A program made the position numbers and the translations under genes. The notes under the pieces are model-generated. The model saw only the letters and a list, made by a program, of their open reading frames with translations. It had not been told where the DNA came from and made no database searches. Below, in pieces: positions 59,757 to 64,000 of a DNA stretch of 64,000 nucleotides. Numbering within the stretch: the stretch's first letter is position 1; each line of letters begins with the position of its first letter. Origin of the DNA: Natronosalvus caseinilyticus (GTDB lineage: Archaea; Halobacteriota; Halobacteria; Halobacteriales; Natrialbaceae); assembly GCF_017357105.1 (NCBI RefSeq), contig NZ_CP071596.1:1550001-1614000 (forward strand), written 5' to 3'.

Positions 59757-60292
59757 GCGCCGTCGCTTACACACTCGCCGTCTTCGTCTTGCTGTCAGCC
59801 GTCGCGACCGCATTGTTCCGGGACGTCCTCTCGGTCATCGTCGTCTTCGGCGCCTACAGCCTGGGAATGGCGATCCTGTACGCCTTCCTCCTCGCGCCGG
59901 ACGTGGCCATGACCGAGGCTGCCATCGGCGCCGGCGTGACGACGGTGCTCCTGTTGCTCACCATCGCCCGGACGGCCCGCCCGACGGCCGAGGACCGCTT
60001 CGAGTCGATTCACGTGCCCTCGCTCGTCGTCGTCGGGGCGTTCGTCCTCGTCCTCGCGACGGCGGTCCTGCCCGAGATGTACGCCGTCGGCTCTCAGGAA
60101 GCGCCCATCTGGGCGAACGCCGAGGTGACTCAGGCGTACCTCGAGTCGGCGTACACGGACACGGGGGCCGAAAACGCGGTGACGGCCGTCCTGGCTGCCT
60201 ACCGTGGTTTCGACACCTTCGGAGAGGCGGTCGTCGTCTTCGCGGCTGGCGTCGCCACCCTGCTCGTCCTGAAACGGGAGGTGTTCGTCTGA
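59753..60292 (+). CDS. Mrp subunit with DUF4040 and MrpA-C/MbhE-like region
   Basis: 179 residues. MSAVAYTLAVFVLLSAVATALFRDVLSVIVVFGAYSLGMAILYAFLLAPDVAMTEAAIGAG is the DUF4040 (MbhD-like) module, with the conserved acid in AMTEAAIG. The second half, AENAVTAVLAAYRGFDTFGEAVVVFAAG, matches the C-terminal piece of MrpA/MbhE. In bacteria these parts lie at the end of the large MrpA protein; here they are a free gene. Both ends overlap neighbours. Confidence 0.9.
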   Translation: MSAVAYTLAVFVLLSAVATALFRDVLSVIVVFGAYSLGMAILYAFLLAPDVAMTEAAIGAGVTTVLLLLTIARTARPTAEDRFESIHVPSLVVVGAFVLVLATAVLPEMYAVGSQEAPIWANAEVTQAYLESAYTDTGAENAVTAVLAAYRGFDTFGEAVVVFAAGVATLLVLKREVFV

Positions 60293-60789
60293 TGAGCGAT
60301 CGAGAACCCGTCAACGGTGGGTTCGAGGACACCTACACCGAGAGCCAGGTGATCCTCGTGGCGGTCAGGATCATCGCCCCGTTCACGCTCACCTATGGCC
60401 TGTTCATGACGCTCCACGGGGCGAACACGCCCGGCGGGAGCTTCCAGGGCGGCGCCATCGTCGGCGTCACCATCCTGATGATCGCCTTCGCGTTCGGGAT
60501 CGAGCCAACCCGTCAGTGGCTCGCGAACAGCGTCATCGTCGCGCTCGTGACCGGCGGCGTCGCCGTCTTCGTCGGGATCGGCCTCGCGACTATCGCGCTT
60601 GACGGCGCGTTCCTCGAGTACGCGCGCTTCGAGTCGATCGGCATCGCGAAAAAGTGGGGGATGGAGGCCATCGAGGTCGGCGGCATCGCCCTGATCGTCT
60701 CGGGCGTGATCGTCACGCTGTTCTTCGCGACGGCAGCCGGCTTCGCCACCGATGGATTCGACGAGACGGAGGAACCTACCGATGATTGA
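60292..60789 (+). CDS. mnhB: Mrp antiporter subunit B
   Basis: 165 residues from ATG 60292, overlapping the previous stop by one base. SQVILVAVRIIAPFTLTYGLFMTLHGANTPGGSFQGGAIVG contains the MnhB motif HG..TPGGSFQGG. Four membrane helices and an acidic tail. It contributes to the membrane core of the antiporter. Confidence 0.93.
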   Translation: MSDREPVNGGFEDTYTESQVILVAVRIIAPFTLTYGLFMTLHGANTPGGSFQGGAIVGVTILMIAFAFGIEPTRQWLANSVIVALVTGGVAVFVGIGLATIALDGAFLEYARFESIGIAKKWGMEAIEVGGIALIVSGVIVTLFFATAAGFATDGFDETEEPTDD

Positions 60790-61144
60790 GTTACTCGCAA
60801 GCCACTACGCCTACGTCCTGGTGTTCGCCGTACTCGGCATCGGGCTCTACATGACCATCGCCAGCCAGAACCTCGTGAAGAAGCTCATCGGCGTCAACCT
60901 GTTCCAGTCGGCGATCTTCCTGTTCTTCGTCGCCACGGCCTACGTCGAGGACGGCCGGGCGCCGATTCTCAAGACGGGGACGGACGCGCCGCTGGCGAGT
61001 CCGCTCCCGCAGGTGATCGTGCTCACCGCCATCGTCGTCGGCATCGCGTTGACGGCGGTCGGGCTCGCGCTCATCGTCCGCATCCACAGCGAGTACGGGA
61101 CGCTTCGGGAGGACACCCTCCGGGAGGTGCGCACCGATGAGTAG
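60782..61144 (+). CDS. mnhC: Mrp antiporter subunit C
   Basis: 120 residues from ATG 60782 (MIELLASHYAYVLVFAVLGIGLYMTIASQNLVKKLIGVNLFQSAIFLFFV), homologous to NuoK. NLVKKLIGVNLFQSAIFLFF and ASPLPQVIVLTAIVVGIALTAVGLAL are the MnhC hallmarks. Start overlaps subunit B by 8 nt. In the complex it lies between B and D in the proton and sodium path. Confidence 0.93.
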   Translation: MIELLASHYAYVLVFAVLGIGLYMTIASQNLVKKLIGVNLFQSAIFLFFVATAYVEDGRAPILKTGTDAPLASPLPQVIVLTAIVVGIALTAVGLALIVRIHSEYGTLREDTLREVRTDE

Positions 61145-62693
61145 CCTCGAGACGCTCGTCGTCTTGCTGATCGTCGGGCCCATCCTGTTGTCGCTGGCGC
61201 CGATTGCGCTCGGCCTCCGATACGACCGCGTCGGCTGGCCGGTCGCGACGATCACGACGGCGGGGTTGTTCGCCGCCGCGCTCGCGCTGGCGTCGGATGT
61301 CTTCGGCGCCGAGGGGACGAACCGCGAGATCGCCCGGATTCACGTGCTCGGCAACTTCGATGCCCCGATGGGGATCGAACTCGTCGCGGACCCGCTCTCG
61401 ACCCTGATCGCCCTCCTGATCACCGGAACGGCGTTCGCCGTCCTCCTCCACACCCGGACGAACGGGCCGCGAGGAAACACGTTCTACACCGCCTACCTGC
61501 TGCTCGTGGGCGGCCTGCTCGGCATCACGCTCACCGGCGACGTGTTCAACCTGTTCGTCTTCCTCGAGATCACGAGCCTCGCGACCTACGCGCTGGTCGC
61601 CAGCGGCGACGGCCCCGAGTCGGCGGTCGCTGCCCTGAAGTACCTGATCCTGGGGACGGTCGCGGCCTCGCTGTACCTCATGGGCGTCGGCCTCCTGTTC
61701 ATGGGAACCGGGACGCTCAACATGGCCGACCTGGCCGCGACGATTCCCGAACTCGAGGGCCAGAACGTCACCCTCGCTCGCGCGGGATTGGCCTTCATCG
61801 TCATCGGCTTCGCGATCAAAGTCGCCCAGTGGCCGCTGCACAGCTGGCAGCCAGACGCCTACCAGCACGCCCCCGACGGCGTGACGCCGGTGATCGCCGC
61901 GCTCGTCTCGACGGCCTCGGCGTACGCGCTCGGGCGCGTCCTCTTCGGAGTCTACGGCCCCGAATTTATCGCCTCGACGCCCAATGCGTCGGCAGTCGTC
62001 GTGACCATCGGCTGTCTCAGCGTCGTCGCCGGGAGCACCCTCGCGGTGATCCAGCGCGACGTCATGCGACTGCTGGCGTACTCCTCGGTGTCCCAGTTCG
62101 GGCTGATCGTCGCCGCTTACGGCGTGCTCACCGAGCAGGCGCTCTCTGGCGCGCTCATCCACCTCGTCGGCCACGGCCTGACGAAGGCCGGCCTGTTCGT
62201 CGCCGTCGGCTGGATCGCCATCGCTCACGGCGCCCGAACGGTCGACGAGTACGCCGGCCTCGCCGGTCGACAGCCGTTCGTCGCCGGGGCGGTGGCCGTC
62301 CTCTTGCTTTCGCTCGTCGGCATCCCGCCCTCGGTCGGCTTCGTCGGCAAGTGGTACATCGCCCTCGGCGCCGTAGAGGCCCAGGCCTGGCCCGTCGCCG
62401 CCGTCATCCTCTTCAGCACCATGCTCACCCTCGCCTACGCCGCCCGGTTGCTCGAGACCATGTACGTTACTCCACCCCTCGATTCGACGGTCGAACCGGC
62501 CCACGACACCCCGGCGGCGACCGACGGGGGGCACTCGAAATCGAGTATCGCGACCCGGAAGTCGGTCCCGCTCGGCACTCTCACGGTGCTCGTTCTCGCC
62601 GCCGTCCTCGCCGTCGCGCTCGGGTTCGCCGGTGAGCTGTTCGTCGACGTGCTCGAGCCGTTCCTCGAGAGCGTCCTGGAGGTGTCTTCCTGA
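61137..62693 (+). CDS. mnhD: Mrp antiporter subunit D (NuoN/M-like)
   Basis: 518 residues, about 14 membrane helices. The proton-antiporter core has the TM5 glutamate (LFVFLEITSLATYALVA) and K228 in GFAIKVAQWPLHSWQPDAY. The next helix reads VIAALVSTASAYALGRV: position 259 is Thr where relatives usually have Lys (LVKVG). RDVMRLLAYSSVSQFGLI and GHGLTKAGLFVAVG supply later conserved sites. The end is hydrophilic before a last helix. It overlaps subunit C by 8 nt and the next gene by one. Confidence 0.93.
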   Translation: MSSLETLVVLLIVGPILLSLAPIALGLRYDRVGWPVATITTAGLFAAALALASDVFGAEGTNREIARIHVLGNFDAPMGIELVADPLSTLIALLITGTAFAVLLHTRTNGPRGNTFYTAYLLLVGGLLGITLTGDVFNLFVFLEITSLATYALVASGDGPESAVAALKYLILGTVAASLYLMGVGLLFMGTGTLNMADLAATIPELEGQNVTLARAGLAFIVIGFAIKVAQWPLHSWQPDAYQHAPDGVTPVIAALVSTASAYALGRVLFGVYGPEFIASTPNASAVVVTIGCLSVVAGSTLAVIQRDVMRLLAYSSVSQFGLIVAAYGVLTEQALSGALIHLVGHGLTKAGLFVAVGWIAIAHGARTVDEYAGLAGRQPFVAGAVAVLLLSLVGIPPSVGFVGKWYIALGAVEAQAWPVAAVILFSTMLTLAYAARLLETMYVTPPLDSTVEPAHDTPAATDGGHSKSSIATRKSVPLGTLTVLVLAAVLAVALGFAGELFVDVLEPFLESVLEVSS

Positions 62694-64000
62694 TGGTAGA
62701 ACACGCCGTCGCCGACCCGCGACCGCTGGCGGCCGTCCTCGTTTCGGCCGTCACCGTCGCCTTGATTATCGCCTCGTATCGCCACCCGAACGTTCGCGAG
62801 GGCTGGTCCGTCCTCGCCGCGATCTCGAAGTTCGCCATCGTCGCGAGCATGCTCCCCGGCGTGATGGACGGGACCGTCTACGAGTGGCGTCTCAGCGAGG
62901 CGACGGGCTACACGTTCGTCTCGGGGATCGACTTCACCCTGCGGGCCGACCCGCTGGGTCTCTTCTTCGCCCTGCTCGCGAGCTTCCTGTGGATCTTCAC
63001 CTCCTTTTACGCCGCGGGCTACATGCGCGGACTGGACGAGCACGCCCAGACGCGCTTTTTCGCCGCGTTCGCGGCCAGCCTCTCGACGGCCGTCGGCATC
63101 GCGTTCGCCGGCAACCTGGTCACCATCTTCGTGTTCTACGAACTCCTCTCGCTCGTGACCTACCCGCTGGTCGCGCACAACGAGGACGACGAGGCCAGAA
63201 TCGCCGGCCGGAAGTACCTCTTCTACACGTTCTTCGGCGGCGGCGTCCTCCTGCTCGCGGGCACGGTGTTGGTCTACTGGCTCACCTCGGGCGTCGGGGA
63301 ACCCACGCTCGCCTTCGAATCCGGCGGCATGTCGGCACTCGCCGACGCCGCCGCGGCCGATCCCGCGATGGCCCAGGCCGCCTTCTACCTCCTGATCGCC
63401 GGCTTCGGCGTCAAAGCCGCGGTGATGCCGCTTCACTCCTGGCTCGCCGACGCGATGGTCGCGCCGACGCCCGTCTCCGGCCTGCTCCACGCCGTCGCCG
63501 TCGTCAAGTCCGGGGCATTCGGCGTCGCCCGCGTGATTCTCGAGGTGTACGGCCCCGAGACCATCCGCGACCTGCCGCTCTCGGTCCCCGGCGTCGGCGA
63601 GGTGGGACTCAACATCCCCGTGGCGATCATGGCCGCGTTCACGCTGACCGCGGCGAGCATCATCGCCATGCGGAAGGATCACCTCAAGCGCCGGTTAGCG
63701 TACTCGACGACGGCTCAGCTCTCGTACATCGTCCTCGGGCTCTCGCTGTTGCACCCGTGGACGATCTTCGGCGCGCTGTTCCACATCCCGGCCCACGCGT
63801 TCGGCAAGCTCACGCTGTTCTTCTGCGCCGGGGCCATCCACGTCGAGACCCACACCGACTACATCAGCGAGATGGCTGGCATCGGCAAACGGATGCCGCT
63901 CACCCTGTCGGCGTTCACGATTGGCGCGGCTGGCATGGCTGGCATGCCCCTGGTCGCCGGCTTCGTCAGCAAGTTCTACATGCTGATCGGCTCGGTCAGA
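62693..64000 (+). CDS. Second Mrp subunit D/A-like antiporter protein (3' truncated by window)
   Basis: The frame runs from ATG 62693 to the last base without a stop (436 codons shown). VTIFVFYELLSLVTYPLVAHNEDDEARIAGRKYLFY, GVKAAVMPLHSWLADAMVAPTPVSGLLHAVAVVKSGAFGVARV and RKDHLKRRLAYSTTAQLSYIVLGLSL are NuoL/M/N-type motifs, with the TM5 Glu and both lysines (GVKAA and VVKSG) intact. It belongs to the operon; the remaining large subunit probably follows outside. Confidence 0.9.
   Translation, partial: MVEHAVADPRPLAAVLVSAVTVALIIASYRHPNVREGWSVLAAISKFAIVASMLPGVMDGTVYEWRLSEATGYTFVSGIDFTLRADPLGLFFALLASFLWIFTSFYAAGYMRGLDEHAQTRFFAAFAASLSTAVGIAFAGNLVTIFVFYELLSLVTYPLVAHNEDDEARIAGRKYLFYTFFGGGVLLLAGTVLVYWLTSGVGEPTLAFESGGMSALADAAAADPAMAQAAFYLLIAGFGVKAAVMPLHSWLADAMVAPTPVSGLLHAVAVVKSGAFGVARVILEVYGPETIRDLPLSVPGVGEVGLNIPVAIMAAFTLTAASIIAMRKDHLKRRLAYSTTAQLSYIVLGLSLLHPWTIFGALFHIPAHAFGKLTLFFCAGAIHVETHTDYISEMAGIGKRMPLTLSAFTIGAAGMAGMPLVAGFVSKFYMLIGSVR

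Noticed and set aside
61071-62534. Minus-strand open frame antisense to mnhD
   Set aside because: Same strand-shadow effect; the plus strand encodes all MnhD motifs.
62435-63682. Minus-strand open frame antisense to the last Mrp gene
   Set aside because: No family features, while the opposite strand is an intact antiporter subunit running off the window.

Overview
The window is chromosomal DNA of an extremely halophilic archaeon. Evidence seen directly: G+C-rich codons with third-position G/C, strongly acidic proteins, very frequent CTCGAG, TATA-like boxes about 24-28 nt in front of start codons (leaderless mRNAs), an archaeal AglB oligosaccharyltransferase with WWDYGH, haloarchaeal IS6 and IS1341-type elements, and many small CxxC proteins and winged-helix regulators. 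The CTCGAG bias and gene content suggest the Natrialbales, but that is inference. No rRNA, tRNA or CRISPR array was found.

Layout. 1-615: 3' end of a TrmB-type regulator. 0.7-18.6 kb: a surface-glycan / N-glycosylation locus. It holds a GT4 glycosyltransferase and a Wzx-type flippase; a sulfatase-like gene bracketed by two IS6-family elements, with the C-terminal remnant of a second sulfatase; a methyltransferase; a compact minus-strand run (GT2, GT4, AP-superfamily phosphodiesterase, deacetylase, GT4, deacetylase); a UDP-sugar epimerase gene broken by an in-frame amber codon; and aglB. Parts of 1.8-10 kb are visibly AT-richer than the rest and look acquired.

18.6-20.1 kb: tnpB element 1. 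20.2-33.3 kb: mostly housekeeping genes, namely a class V aminotransferase, CstA transporter, cupin, small membrane proteins, a frameshifted zinc-ribbon gene, a COG0523/CobW metallochaperone GTPase, an ArsA/Get3-type ATPase, a YchF-type GTPase, an MscS channel, a MaoC-like hydratase and an allantoinase/dihydroorotase-type amidohydrolase. 33.3-34.4 kb is a non-coding, AT-rich gap.

34.4-41.5 kb: a DUF1616 membrane protein with a very long acidic tail, PadR and other winged-helix regulators, two convergent membrane-anchored winged-helix paralogs, tnpB element 2 (bounded by twin hairpins) and an Hsp20. 41.8-53.3 kb: a second glycan locus. It opens with a four-gene cassette joined by ATGA overlaps whose products (acetyltransferase, DegT aminotransferase, Gfo/Idh oxidase, UDP-sugar dehydrogenase) match the four-enzyme route to UDP-2,3-diacetamido-2,3-dideoxy-glucuronic acid. 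It continues with a degenerate AP-superfamily protein, an Lrp/AsnC-RCK regulator, a zinc ribbon, GT4, deacetylase and another AP-superfamily enzyme. 53.5-57.7 kb: DoxX, a secreted mosaic nuclease, PyrD. 58.0-64.0 kb: a tightly overlapped Mrp-type Na+/H+ antiporter operon cut by the window end.

How it fits together: the two glycan loci plus AglB and the flippase probably build, flip and attach an S-layer glycan. A trio of GT4, polysaccharide deacetylase and AP-superfamily hydrolase occurs once in each locus, and most of the AP-superfamily products end in the same short C-terminal signature. A recurring upstream element close to GATAACAAAG precedes several of these units and may co-regulate them. 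These are the most interesting candidates for an undescribed, coordinated glycan-modification system.
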